Notes under the pieces: model-generated
Seen by the model: the letters and a program-made list of their open reading frames with translations, nothing else
Told to the model about the DNA's origin: nothing
Databases searched by the model: none
Shown: in pieces, positions 14,952 through 22,412 of the stretch
Layout: every line of letters begins with the position of its first letter
Numbering within the stretch: the first letter of the stretch is position 1
NCBI GenBank assembly: GCA_023433685.1
Contig: JAEYUD010000195.1
Location: forward strand, 1-27,375
DNA: 27,375 nt
From: Bacteroidota bacterium
GTDB taxonomy: Bacteria > Bacteroidota > Ignavibacteria > Ignavibacteriales > Ignavibacteriaceae
Reading direction: 5' to 3'
Position numbers and translations under genes: made by a program

Positions 14952-16346
14952 ATGATAATCAAAATTAAAAATCTTGGACCATTGATAAGCGCAGAATTTA
15001 AGTTATCAAATTTTACGATAATTTGTGGCCACAATAATTCCGGGAAAACTTATGCTACTTATGCCCTTTATGGATTTTTAAAGTCATGGCGAAATGTCAT
15101 CAAAATTCCAATAAAGCAAAATGTGATTACTCAATTATTGGAAGAGGGAAACGCTGCTATTGATCTAAGTGGATACATCTCACAAGTTGTAGATTATCTT
15201 CGCTTGGGTTGTAAAGAATATTCAAATATGTTGCCGGAAATATTTGCATCTTCGAAGGACAAATTTCAAGAGTCAGTTTTTGAAATTGAACTTGAAGAAG
15301 GTGAGATTAACACTCAAAAAAGATTCGACCAAACAGTGAGTGCTGTGAAATCCAACCTGTTTAGACTGGTTAAAGACGAGGGGAGTAATGAGTTGGTAAT
15401 AACGTTACTCGTTACAAAAAACAATCGTCAGATGCCGGTGACAGGTATTCAAACAATAATCTCACAATCTATCAAAGAGATTTTGTTTGGTTCGATCTTC
15501 CCAAGTCCATTCATTGCAAGCGCAGAACGAACAGGTTCTGCGATTTTCCGTAAAGAATTAAACTTTTCACGAAACAGACTTCTGGAAGAAATGAGCAAGA
15601 TCGATAAAGATACCGATCCTTTCTCCCTTTTGCTGAAATCTTACCAAGACTATGCTTTGCCTGTGAAGGATAATGTTGAGTTTACACGGAGACTCGAGGA
15701 AATATCAAAAAAAGATAGCATTATAAAGGAGATTCATCCTAATCTAGTGTCATATTTTGACGAAATCATCGGTGGAAAATATACGGTGAATCGAAACGAC
15801 GAATTGTATTTTCAACCAAAAGGAAGCAAAGTAAAGCTTAACATGGATGAGAGTTCAAGTGCTGTAAGATCACTTCTTGATATTGGTTTCTATATAAAGC
15901 ACATTGCTCAAGTGGCTGACTTGTTGATAATTGACGAACCAGAGTTGAATCTTCACCCGGAAAATCAAAGGAAAATAGCCAGATTATTAGCTACGCTTGT
16001 AAACGTTGGAATAAAGGTTTTTATAACAACTCATAGCGATTATATAATAAAAGAACTGAATCTTTTAATCATGATGAATCAAAAGTCAAACAAGTTGAAA
16101 GAGTTAATGAAAAAAGAAAACTATAATGATTATGAGTTGTTGATTGCTGATAAAGTCAAGGTTTATACTTCAGAGAAGTCTTTAATTAAAATTGAAGGCA
16201 ACCAGCGAAAGACAAATTGTCAAACTCTCGTGGAGGCCAACATTTCACAGAGATTGGGAATAGAGGCTAAAACGTTTGATCAAAGTATAGATGAGATGAA
16301 TCGAATTCAAGATGAGATAATTTGGGGAGAAATGAATGGCTTTTAA
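14952..16346 (+). CDS. ABC/OLD-like AAA ATPase of a putative two-gene defence module
   Basis: 464 residues. Walker A is GHNNSGKT at 26-33 in the start typical of AAA_15/SMC-like ATPases (MIIKIKNLGPLISAEFKLSN). The ABC signature position is occupied by ESSSAVRSLLDIGFYI. Walker B is D323-LLIIDEPELNLHPENQ, with E329 as likely catalytic Glu, and the switch His is H361 in ITTHSDYI. The roughly 290 residues between Walker A and B include a helical, coiled-coil-like insert. There is no TOPRIM or nuclease domain, unlike GajA or OLD nucleases, so the effector is probably the next gene, which overlaps by 11 bases. Base composition is clearly AT-richer than the flanking core genes, a sign of transfer. 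GAGAG precedes the ATG. Confidence 0.82.
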   Translation: MIIKIKNLGPLISAEFKLSNFTIICGHNNSGKTYATYALYGFLKSWRNVIKIPIKQNVITQLLEEGNAAIDLSGYISQVVDYLRLGCKEYSNMLPEIFASSKDKFQESVFEIELEEGEINTQKRFDQTVSAVKSNLFRLVKDEGSNELVITLLVTKNNRQMPVTGIQTIISQSIKEILFGSIFPSPFIASAERTGSAIFRKELNFSRNRLLEEMSKIDKDTDPFSLLLKSYQDYALPVKDNVEFTRRLEEISKKDSIIKEIHPNLVSYFDEIIGGKYTVNRNDELYFQPKGSKVKLNMDESSSAVRSLLDIGFYIKHIAQVADLLIIDEPELNLHPENQRKIARLLATLVNVGIKVFITTHSDYIIKELNLLIMMNQKSNKLKELMKKENYNDYELLIADKVKVYTSEKSLIKIEGNQRKTNCQTLVEANISQRLGIEAKTFDQSIDEMNRIQDEIIWGEMNGF

Positions 16347-16902
16347 TGATATTTTGATAAAAATGATTTCAAAGAGCTCTTTAATTGATCTCGATCCAAA
16401 TTATGATAATTGGAAGGTGAAATTAGTTGAACCGCAATGTCAAGACTCCGTTGTCGAAATAAGAGGTCTTCCCGAAGGGTCGATAATAATTAAAGCAGAT
16501 GATTTTCCAGTTCCAAATCGTTTTTTTAACAATACAAAATCCGAACTCAAGAGAGCCGACTATATCATCGTCACTCAATACAATAATCAATTGTATACCT
16601 TGATTATTGAAATGAAAAGAGACAAAGAAGGCGAGTCACACGTAATTAATCAGTTAAGAGGGGGACTTTGTCTGTTTAAGTATATTAAGCAGATAGGAAA
16701 GACATTTTGGGATGACCCGGAATTTTTAAAGAGCAACAAGTTTCGTTTTGTATCCTTAAGCAGAACAAGCATTTCAAAGAGATCATCCCGTCCAAAAGCA
16801 ACAAGCTTGGCAGACTCTTATCATGATACTCCAGAAAAAATGTTAAAAATCAGTGGATCAACCAATCTACGATTTGAAAATTTGATATTCAAACCGAGTT
16901 AA
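16336..16902 (+). CDS. PD-(D/E)XK-like nuclease partner of the ATPase
   Basis: 188 residues, not a family I can name. A candidate PD-(D/E)XK core is present: D75 in LKRADYIIV, then a strand with E92-M-K94 in LYTLIIEMKRDKEG, and a helix with Q106 (VINQLRGG). Order and spacing fit restriction-type nucleases. The C-terminal third is basic (SRTSISKRSSRPKA), as expected of a nucleic-acid binder. Its start lies 11 bases inside the ATPase gene, so the two proteins are made together. The AT-rich codon use matches the ATPase. Most likely the ATPase senses or translocates on DNA and licenses this nuclease, as in other ATPase-nuclease antiphage pairs; that is inference. Confidence 0.68.
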   Translation: MAFNDILIKMISKSSLIDLDPNYDNWKVKLVEPQCQDSVVEIRGLPEGSIIIKADDFPVPNRFFNNTKSELKRADYIIVTQYNNQLYTLIIEMKRDKEGESHVINQLRGGLCLFKYIKQIGKTFWDDPEFLKSNKFRFVSLSRTSISKRSSRPKATSLADSYHDTPEKMLKISGSTNLRFENLIFKPS

Positions 16903-17135
16903 TTGAATTGGTTGACATCTTTTTACCCATTCAGCACACCATTTATTCAGTCTAGTGTTCTGTGATGAATTATGGCGAAAAACCAGTCGCCTACCTTTAA
17001 ACGCCAGAGCTTTTATAGTGTATTCTATCTTATTCAAGTTTTAAAATTTGAATATCGGAACGTTTCTTTAGAATTCTTGTCGCCAACAAACACTGGGTGG
17101 TGTTTAATTTCCGCAATAAATTAAGAAAGATAAAA

Positions 17136-17942
17136 ATGTTAAACCACAAAATAGCCATAATTGGCGCGGGAAATATCGGCTCCGCGATAGCACTTGGACT
17201 TAATGAGTCTGGAATTGTCGCGTCCGGCGATATCGTTGTAACGCGGAGGAGCCCCGAAAGTCTGAACAGGTTCAAAGAACTTGGGATGAAAACCACCACT
17301 TCGAACAGGGAAGCGGTTGAGTTTGCTGATGTTATTATCGTCGCGGTTACACCGAAGGAGCTGAACGGCCTGCTTGATGAGATCGATCCGTATCTTGCGG
17401 AAGGGAAACATGAACTGATATCGATCGTTTCGGGTGCTTCAGTAGCTGATATGAAATCACGCCTCACCAAGAAAGTGCCGGTGATCAGGGCAATGCCCAA
17501 CACCGCGGTGGCGATACGGGAATCGATGACCTGCCTCTGCGGCGACGCTGAAGACAAGGAAGCGCTTGACAGGGGCGTAAAACTTTTTGAGCCTCTCGGT
17601 GCAGCCATAGTTATCAGGGAAGACCTGATGGTACCTGCTACGGCATTATGCGCTTGCGGTATCGCTTTCTTCCTGCGGGCGGTCAGGGCGGCATCACAGG
17701 GTGGGATCGAGATCGGTTTTCACGCCGAAGATGCCCTTTTTATGGCAGCTCAGACCGCGAAAGGGGCGGCAGCACTTCTACTGCAGAAGGGGAGCCATCC
17801 CGAGGGTGAGGTTGACAAGGTTACAACTCCCCGTGGATGCACGATAGCGGGTCTAAACCAGATGGAACACTCAGGATTTTCATCTTCACTGATCAAAGGG
17901 ATTGTGGTCTCCGCTGAGAAAGCTGAAAAGCTTTACTCATAA
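17136..17942 (+). CDS. proC: Pyrroline-5-carboxylate reductase
   Basis: 268 residues from the ATG at 17136, with the Rossmann start KIAIIGAGNIGSAIALGL. EFADVIIVAVTPKEL and LISIVSGASVADMKSRL follow, then VIRAMPNTAVAIRESM with the family substrate-binding stretch. The C-terminal P5CR dimerisation signature includes AAQTAKGAAALLLQKG, then VTTPRGCTIAGLNQMEHSGF. It reduces 1-pyrroline-5-carboxylate to proline with NAD(P)H. A longer GTG start at 17097 adds 13 residues that do not belong to the fold. Composition returns to the host norm here, so proC marks core DNA between two accessory pieces. Confidence 0.94.
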   Translation: MLNHKIAIIGAGNIGSAIALGLNESGIVASGDIVVTRRSPESLNRFKELGMKTTTSNREAVEFADVIIVAVTPKELNGLLDEIDPYLAEGKHELISIVSGASVADMKSRLTKKVPVIRAMPNTAVAIRESMTCLCGDAEDKEALDRGVKLFEPLGAAIVIREDLMVPATALCACGIAFFLRAVRAASQGGIEIGFHAEDALFMAAQTAKGAAALLLQKGSHPEGEVDKVTTPRGCTIAGLNQMEHSGFSSSLIKGIVVSAEKAEKLYS

Positions 17943-18002
17943 CAGTTCGTCGAGATCGATTCTGCGGGTGAGCCTGCAAAATTTTGTGATGAGAGGCGGC
18001 GG

Positions 18003-18086
18003 CTATTGACCCGCCGCACTGACGGTTGTAAAGAAGAGAACAACAGCTATCAATATCAGAGCTATTGTAAGCAATACTGTTTTCAT
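18003..18086 (-). CDS. Very small single-helix membrane peptide
   Basis: A 27-residue frame, MKTVLLTIALILIAVVLFF followed by TTVSAAGQ. AGGA lies ten bases before the ATG. It has a positively charged start and one strong hydrophobic helix, a plausible small membrane protein or an isolated signal peptide. It sits alone between proC and the HEPN toxin. Coding status is unproven. Confidence 0.4.
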   Translation of the reverse strand: MKTVLLTIALILIAVVLFFTTVSAAGQ

Positions 18087-18153
18087 GGTTAAATTGTCCT
18101 GTTAAAATCGGTTCCATTTGCTTAGACCGGGACAATTTACAAAAGGTTGTGGT

Positions 18154-18177
18154 GGTGGGATATGTCAGAGTGGTTTA
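18154..18177 (+). other. tRNA-Ser-like 5' fragment
   Basis: GGTGGGATATGTCAGAGTGG continues as TTTA and then GCCAAC. It resembles the 5' third of a class II tRNA (acceptor start plus D-arm). It shares AGAGTGG-Y-TTA...CCAAC with the tRNA-Ser at 14434, but no anticodon, T-arm or acceptor 3' half follows. Its right end merges with the stop codon of the HEPN gene. It may be a tRNA fragment left by integration, or chance. Confidence 0.3.
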
Positions 18178-18633
18178 GCCAACAATTCCGGAATTATTCA
18201 GGGCTTCTTTAAAATCGCCAAAAATCGAATCGATTCTTTCAGCACCGGCGGCAATTATTTCCCAGTCCAAGGTGAAACTGTATCCATGAAAAACAACGTG
18301 TCTGAATTTTCGAAATGCAGTCATGTCAGAAACCAGGCTTCCTTCAAAAAGAACCGGCAGATCTTGATGCCCATTCTCACAGAACATCAAAAACAACTCC
18401 CGGTGCCACTGTTCTGATTTTGGAAGGGTTACTGATTTACCTTTTGCGATGCGTTTAAGTATGTTTTCGATGCCGTTATAGAACTGCGCGAGATAAGTAC
18501 CCAATGCGGCCTTACTTATGTTGTCCGGAGAACTGGTTTTGCTGTGTTCAAGAATATTGTGTACCTCATGACAAAGCTGTTCAAGATTTTCAAGCTCAAT
18601 TAAGATTTCCGCCCTAAACTGCTCTTCAAGCAT
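18175..18633 (-). CDS. HepT-like HEPN toxin (MNT/HEPN toxin-antitoxin)
   Basis: 152 residues from MLEEQFRAEI, a start eight bases before the end of the MNT gene. All-helical, with the HEPN active motif R111-HVVF-H116-G-Y118, that is RX4HXY, near the C-terminus. In characterised HepT toxins the Arg and His form an RNase site and the nearby Tyr is AMPylated by the partner MNT protein, which neutralises the toxin. The longer frame from 18777 overlaps the MNT gene out of frame and is not real. Here the antitoxin gene comes first. Both motifs are intact, so the system is probably functional. Confidence 0.85.
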   Translation of the reverse strand: MLEEQFRAEILIELENLEQLCHEVHNILEHSKTSSPDNISKAALGTYLAQFYNGIENILKRIAKGKSVTLPKSEQWHRELFLMFCENGHQDLPVLFEGSLVSDMTAFRKFRHVVFHGYSFTLDWEIIAAGAERIDSIFGDFKEALNNSGIVG

Positions 18634-18895
18634 ATAAAACCTTGCCATGCTTAAGGATATGCGAAACAAAATCTGAATGTTTGGAAATGTCAACAACATC
18701 AACATTGACGCCCAGTTCGTTTTCGAGCTCGCCGGCGAGAGTGATCGAGTCCCATCCATGAACTCCTTCGACACCAAGGTCGATATCCCTGGCCGCGCGG
18801 AGATCTTTTGCCGCGCTACCGAACAGGATCAGCCTTGTTACACCTTTCGCCCTGCAAATTTCAATGGCACGGTTAAGTTTTTGCTTTGTGATCAA
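18626..18895 (-). CDS. MntA-like minimal nucleotidyltransferase antitoxin
   Basis: 89 residues from a TTG start supported by AGAGG seven bases upstream. The nucleotidyltransferase core is F25-GSAAKDLRAAR-DID, with metal ligands D37 and D39, then VNVDVVDIS supplying a third acidic residue. MNT proteins paired with HEPN toxins transfer AMP to the toxin tyrosine. The stop overlaps the HEPN start by eight bases (ATGCTTGA). No DNA-binding domain is visible, so the MNT protein itself is not the regulator. Confidence 0.85.
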   Translation of the reverse strand: MITKQKLNRAIEICRAKGVTRLILFGSAAKDLRAARDIDLGVEGVHGWDSITLAGELENELGVNVDVVDISKHSDFVSHILKHGKVLYA

Positions 18896-19031
18896 TTAAT
18901 AACCTCTCACTTTTTCTTATGATTACAAATCTAACAAATGCCGTCTGAAAAAGAAAGTGAAAAACAGGTTTTCAAAGTTTATATCAGTTAGCTTAAATGA
19001 AAAATCAATGACAGGTATCAATTTGAGATGG

Positions 19032-19844
19032 TCACTTCAGAATTTTCACCTTAAAAGTATAATCGAGGGGTTTGAAGTCGGGACGCTCGCCGCCGCGGTT
19101 GCCACCGGGTCTTTCGCCACCGCGGTTGCCTCTGCCGCCACCTCTGCCCATTCCACCGTTTCCGCCTTCTTTACCCGCTCCTCCTTCGGGTCTGAAGCCC
19201 TGAAAGTCCGTTTTGCCGGTGGTGAAATTGATTGAGATGTTCTGTGGGTACAGGGGGAACAGCCTGCCGGCAATTTCATCCCCGGTTAGGGGTATCTGCA
19301 TTTCGATGACAAAAAGGCCTTCATTCACACCAAAGCTTCCTTTCAGTGATTTACCCTGCGCGGCGCCGGAAGTGTAGACCGGGTAATCGTCTTTGGTTAC
19401 CACCTGAATCTGATCGTTCACCTTTTTAAGTTCGTGAACGAACTTCTCAAGTCCCGGCTGTTCATCCTTGTTTCCGTTGCCACGGATCTCCCTTAGATCC
19501 TCCGGAAGGGGTTTCATTGGGTACCGTATCCCGAGCTCTTCTCCATTGTCAGATTTAATTTTGACCGTCATACCCTGCAAAAGCATCTTCATTGCGGTGG
19601 CACGGTCACCGGTTGTTACAAGCAGATAGAGGAATTGCTGATCATTCCGAAACCCGAAAGCCACCTTTTTGTCATCACTCTGGATAAGATTGCCAACCCA
19701 GTCGCTCCGCTCCCCGTTTATCTGAATGGGTGAATCAGCGTGGCTGCTCACCACTTCGATACCGGATGAACAGGAAGTTAACACAAAGGCTGCGAATATG
19801 AGTACAGCATGGAAGATAAAAGTGAAAATATTGGTTTTTAACAT
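19032..19844 (-). CDS. Lipoprotein with carbohydrate-binding-like beta domain and Gly/Arg-rich tail
   Basis: About 270 residues. The ATG at 19844 has GAGGA correctly spaced upstream, better than the ATG four codons earlier. The signal FTFIFHAVLIFAAFVLTSC ends in a lipobox Cys. The next 170 residues include IQINGERSDWVGNLIQSDDK, VAFGFRNDQQFLYLLVTT and later FVIEMQIPL, a pattern similar to CBM9-like/DOMON beta sandwiches. The last 60 residues are low-complexity, with GGNGGMGRGGGRGNRGGERP and a repeated GNRGGERP unit, then DFKPLDYTFKVKILK. The tail is positively charged and could contact polysaccharide or nucleic acid. Family assignment is tentative; lipoprotein export is clear. Confidence 0.75.
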   Translation of the reverse strand: MLKTNIFTFIFHAVLIFAAFVLTSCSSGIEVVSSHADSPIQINGERSDWVGNLIQSDDKKVAFGFRNDQQFLYLLVTTGDRATAMKMLLQGMTVKIKSDNGEELGIRYPMKPLPEDLREIRGNGNKDEQPGLEKFVHELKKVNDQIQVVTKDDYPVYTSGAAQGKSLKGSFGVNEGLFVIEMQIPLTGDEIAGRLFPLYPQNISINFTTGKTDFQGFRPEGGAGKEGGNGGMGRGGGRGNRGGERPGGNRGGERPDFKPLDYTFKVKILK

Positions 19845-19905
19845 GGGATTCCTCATTCGTTTCGATGGGTGTTAGACCCGTAAAACGGGAGGAAAGTTTA
19901 ATAAA

Positions 19906-19933
19906 AAAGCCGCGACAATTCCGCCGCGGCTTT
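19906..19933 (-). terminator. Intrinsic terminator of the polysaccharide-export operon
   Basis: AAAGCCGCG/CGCGGCTTT stem around a 10-base loop, with AAAAAA on the left that reads as a T-run on the minus strand. It is 23 bases after the SLBB gene stop. Confidence 0.88.
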
Positions 19934-19955
19934 GATATTATAATTTGGAGTGGTT

Positions 19956-21356
19956 TTATTTCATCACGTTGATGAAGAGGATCGCGAGTGTGGCAATGTT
20001 TCCGATGATGCCAAGAACGAGGGCGGTGTCGCCGAGGTACGACCAGAATGAGCGCTGCTGCTCTTTGGGGATGTAAATGTAATCCCCCGGTTCAAGCGAA
20101 CCGGTAAAATCTTTTGCGGCGTGCCATTGCTTGGTGTTGCCTTTAATAATCATGATGTCACCGGCGTTGGCATAGTCATTAAGCCCGCCGGCCTGGCGGA
20201 TATAATACTGGAAATCCATCCCCGGCACATAGGGTATCCATCCTGGATAGGGGACCTGCCCGACCATGTTAATACCGATAGGTATGGAAGAAACAACAAT
20301 TATATCACCCATCTGCACTCGGTAATTTTCATAAAACGACCTGAGCGTGTCGTTCTTTGCTGTAAGATCGATCAACTGACTGTTGTTGTAGAAGTTTAAC
20401 TGGGCTTCAAGCCTAAGGTATGAGGTGTCTCTCTCATTCAGTCCCGAGAGCCTGTAGAGGTTAAGGAAGTCGAGGTTGCTTAGCTCGCCCATGAACTTTT
20501 GGATATCCACCACATCCTTGTCCTCTTGTTTGTCGCGCCTTTCTTTGGGAGCGTCAACGCCGTAATAGGAGCGGATAACGCTTGATGGGAGGTTCTTGCT
20601 TTTCAGCAAGCGGATGTTATTCAGTGAGGCGTTGGGGGTAAAACCACCCGCAAGGTCGATCGCGTCTTTCATGGTCTGATTTCGTCTGCCAAAGGGGATG
20701 TAACCCGGGCGGTTAACCTCACCTATAACAAGTATCTTGTATTCATCCATGAACGGTTGCTCGTCGCCGACAGCGATCTTGTCACGGTTTTTCAGGGGGA
20801 ATTTCGAGTTGGTGGCCACCCTGATCTTCTCCATCTTCGTTTTGTCGTACGAGAGTCTGTAGATAGTGGTTGAATCGTAGCCTTCAAACGCTTTGCTGAG
20901 ACCCATGGCATAGAAGATCGCGTCCTGCAGATTGTCTCCTTCAAGGAAGTGGTACCTTCCCGCGTTGTTCACGGCTCCTTCGATATCGTAAAATATCGCT
21001 CCGAAATCGGATACAGGAAGAACGACTATATCGTCATTTTGCAGGTATGGGTTTTCTTTAACGTCGCCGTTAATGCGGAATTTCTGTATATCGGCAACAA
21101 GTTTTTCACCATTCGCGCGCTTGATCTCGAGATTACGGAGGCAGATCGTCGGTTTATAGTCTTCTGAGTTGTAGATGATCCTCGTCAGAAACTGATCGAG
21201 TCTTTCTCCCGGTGCAGCGGGGTATGAACCGGAGAGAACCGCGTTACCGACCACGCTAATATTAAACGCGTTGGCTGTGATCACCATCTGATTCTTCTCT
21301 TTCTGTGCCAGGAGGGAGAAGGAGATCAATACCAGAAAAATGAGGGTGTGCCTCAT
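19956..21356 (-). CDS. SLBB-domain polysaccharide export protein (Wza-like)
   Basis: 466 residues. A signal peptide (MRHTLIFLVLISFSLLAQ) is followed by several SLBB beta-grasp units. Examples are FYDIEGAVNNAGRYHFLEG with LQDAIFYAMGLSKA, and ILVIGEVNRPGYIPFG with MKDAIDLAGGFTPNA. A later one has INMVGQVPYPGWIPYVPG with YYIRQAGGLNDYANAG and ends in LEPGDYIYIPKE. A C-terminal membrane helix (LVLGIIGNIATLAILFINV) follows. Wza-type proteins form outer-membrane export channels for capsular or exopolysaccharide, but here the classic N-terminal Poly_export motif is not obvious and the protein is longer. Its AGAGG site lies in the last codons of rmlB, three bases away, so translation is coupled. Confidence 0.85.
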   Translation of the reverse strand: MRHTLIFLVLISFSLLAQKEKNQMVITANAFNISVVGNAVLSGSYPAAPGERLDQFLTRIIYNSEDYKPTICLRNLEIKRANGEKLVADIQKFRINGDVKENPYLQNDDIVVLPVSDFGAIFYDIEGAVNNAGRYHFLEGDNLQDAIFYAMGLSKAFEGYDSTTIYRLSYDKTKMEKIRVATNSKFPLKNRDKIAVGDEQPFMDEYKILVIGEVNRPGYIPFGRRNQTMKDAIDLAGGFTPNASLNNIRLLKSKNLPSSVIRSYYGVDAPKERRDKQEDKDVVDIQKFMGELSNLDFLNLYRLSGLNERDTSYLRLEAQLNFYNNSQLIDLTAKNDTLRSFYENYRVQMGDIIVVSSIPIGINMVGQVPYPGWIPYVPGMDFQYYIRQAGGLNDYANAGDIMIIKGNTKQWHAAKDFTGSLEPGDYIYIPKEQQRSFWSYLGDTALVLGIIGNIATLAILFINVMK

Positions 21357-21359
21357 TTA

Positions 21360-22373
21360 CTACCTCTTTCCATAGAGTTGTGAATAATAGGTTTCATACT
21401 CGCCCGAGATAATGCGCTGCCACCATTCCTTGTTCTTAAGGTACCAGTCGATTGTTTCACCAATGGCATTCTCGAAGGTGAACTGCGGCTTCCATCCGAG
21501 TTCGGTTTCGATCTTGTGATTGTCGATGGCGTAGCGGCGGTCGTGGCCGGGGCGGTCTTTCACATATTCGATCATCTCGTCACCTTTTCCGAGGTGGTTG
21601 AGTATGAGTCTTACTATCTCAATGTTTGTCATTTCATTCTTCGCGCCGATATTGTAAACCTCGCCGACCTTACCTTTTTCGAGAACGGTTTCGATGGCGT
21701 AGTTATGGTCGAGAACATATATCCAGTCACGTACGTTAAGCCCGTCACCGTAAACGGGGAGTTTCTTCCCGTTCAGGGTGTTGATTATCATCAGGGGGAT
21801 CAGTTTCTCGGGGAACTGGTAAGGGCCATAGTTGTTCGAGCACCGTGTGATCAGCACGGGCATTCCGTATGTGTGGTGGAAGGCCTGAACCATCATGTCG
21901 GCAGCTGCCTTGCTCGATGAGTAAGGGCTGTTTGGTGAAATCGGGGTCTGTTCGGTGAAGAGGCCAGTAGCACCGAGTGAACCGTAAACTTCATCGGTTG
22001 AAACCTGAAGAAAGCGCTCCACTTCGAACCTGCGGGCGGTTTCGAGGAGCACATTGGTTCCGATAACATTGGTCTCGTAAAAAACCTTTGAGCCGAGGAT
22101 CGACCTGTCAACATGCGACTCGGCAGCAAAATTCACCACATATTTTATGTCATATTTCTGGAAGATATACTCAACCAGTTCGTGATTGGCGATATCGCCT
22201 TTGAAAAACCTGTAATTCTTGTGGTCTTCAATATTTTTAAGATTCTCGAGGTTGCCCGCGTAAGTGAGCTTGTCGAGATTCACGATAAAGATATCATCCC
22301 TTTTCTGAAGCAGGGCGTTAACAAAATTGCTGCCGATAAACCCGGCACCTCCGGTTACGAGGATGTTTTTCAT
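21360..22373 (-). CDS. rmlB: dTDP-glucose 4,6-dehydratase
   Basis: 337 residues of the extended short-chain dehydrogenase type. The NAD-binding motif is VTGGAGFIGSNFV. FAAESHVDRSI is the RmlB signature, QVSTDEVYGSLG carries the T-D-E catalytic set, and Y-SSSK in PYSSSKAAADMMVQAFHHTY gives the Tyr/Lys pair. RCSNNYGPYQFPEKLIPLMI and VYGDGLNVRDWIYVLDHN follow. It makes dTDP-4-keto-6-deoxyglucose, the precursor of rhamnose and other deoxysugars for surface polysaccharide. The other rml genes are not in the window. It is in one operon with the SLBB export protein. Confidence 0.96.
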   Translation of the reverse strand: MKNILVTGGAGFIGSNFVNALLQKRDDIFIVNLDKLTYAGNLENLKNIEDHKNYRFFKGDIANHELVEYIFQKYDIKYVVNFAAESHVDRSILGSKVFYETNVIGTNVLLETARRFEVERFLQVSTDEVYGSLGATGLFTEQTPISPNSPYSSSKAAADMMVQAFHHTYGMPVLITRCSNNYGPYQFPEKLIPLMIINTLNGKKLPVYGDGLNVRDWIYVLDHNYAIETVLEKGKVGEVYNIGAKNEMTNIEIVRLILNHLGKGDEMIEYVKDRPGHDRRYAIDNHKIETELGWKPQFTFENAIGETIDWYLKNKEWWQRIISGEYETYYSQLYGKR

Positions 22374-22412
22374 TACGTTGTGTATCCTTGAAATTTGATC
22401 AATTAAAAATTC

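Noticed and set aside
14952..16902. Assigning the ATPase pair to Gabija, Septu or PARIS
   Set aside because: The ATPase lacks the TOPRIM of GajA, and the partner has neither UvrD helicase, HNH nor TOPRIM motifs that I can see.
17893..18135. 80-residue minus-strand frame beyond proC
   Set aside because: It overlaps the end of proC and reads through the small peptide region in another frame; the 27-residue frame has the better start site and a clear membrane helix.
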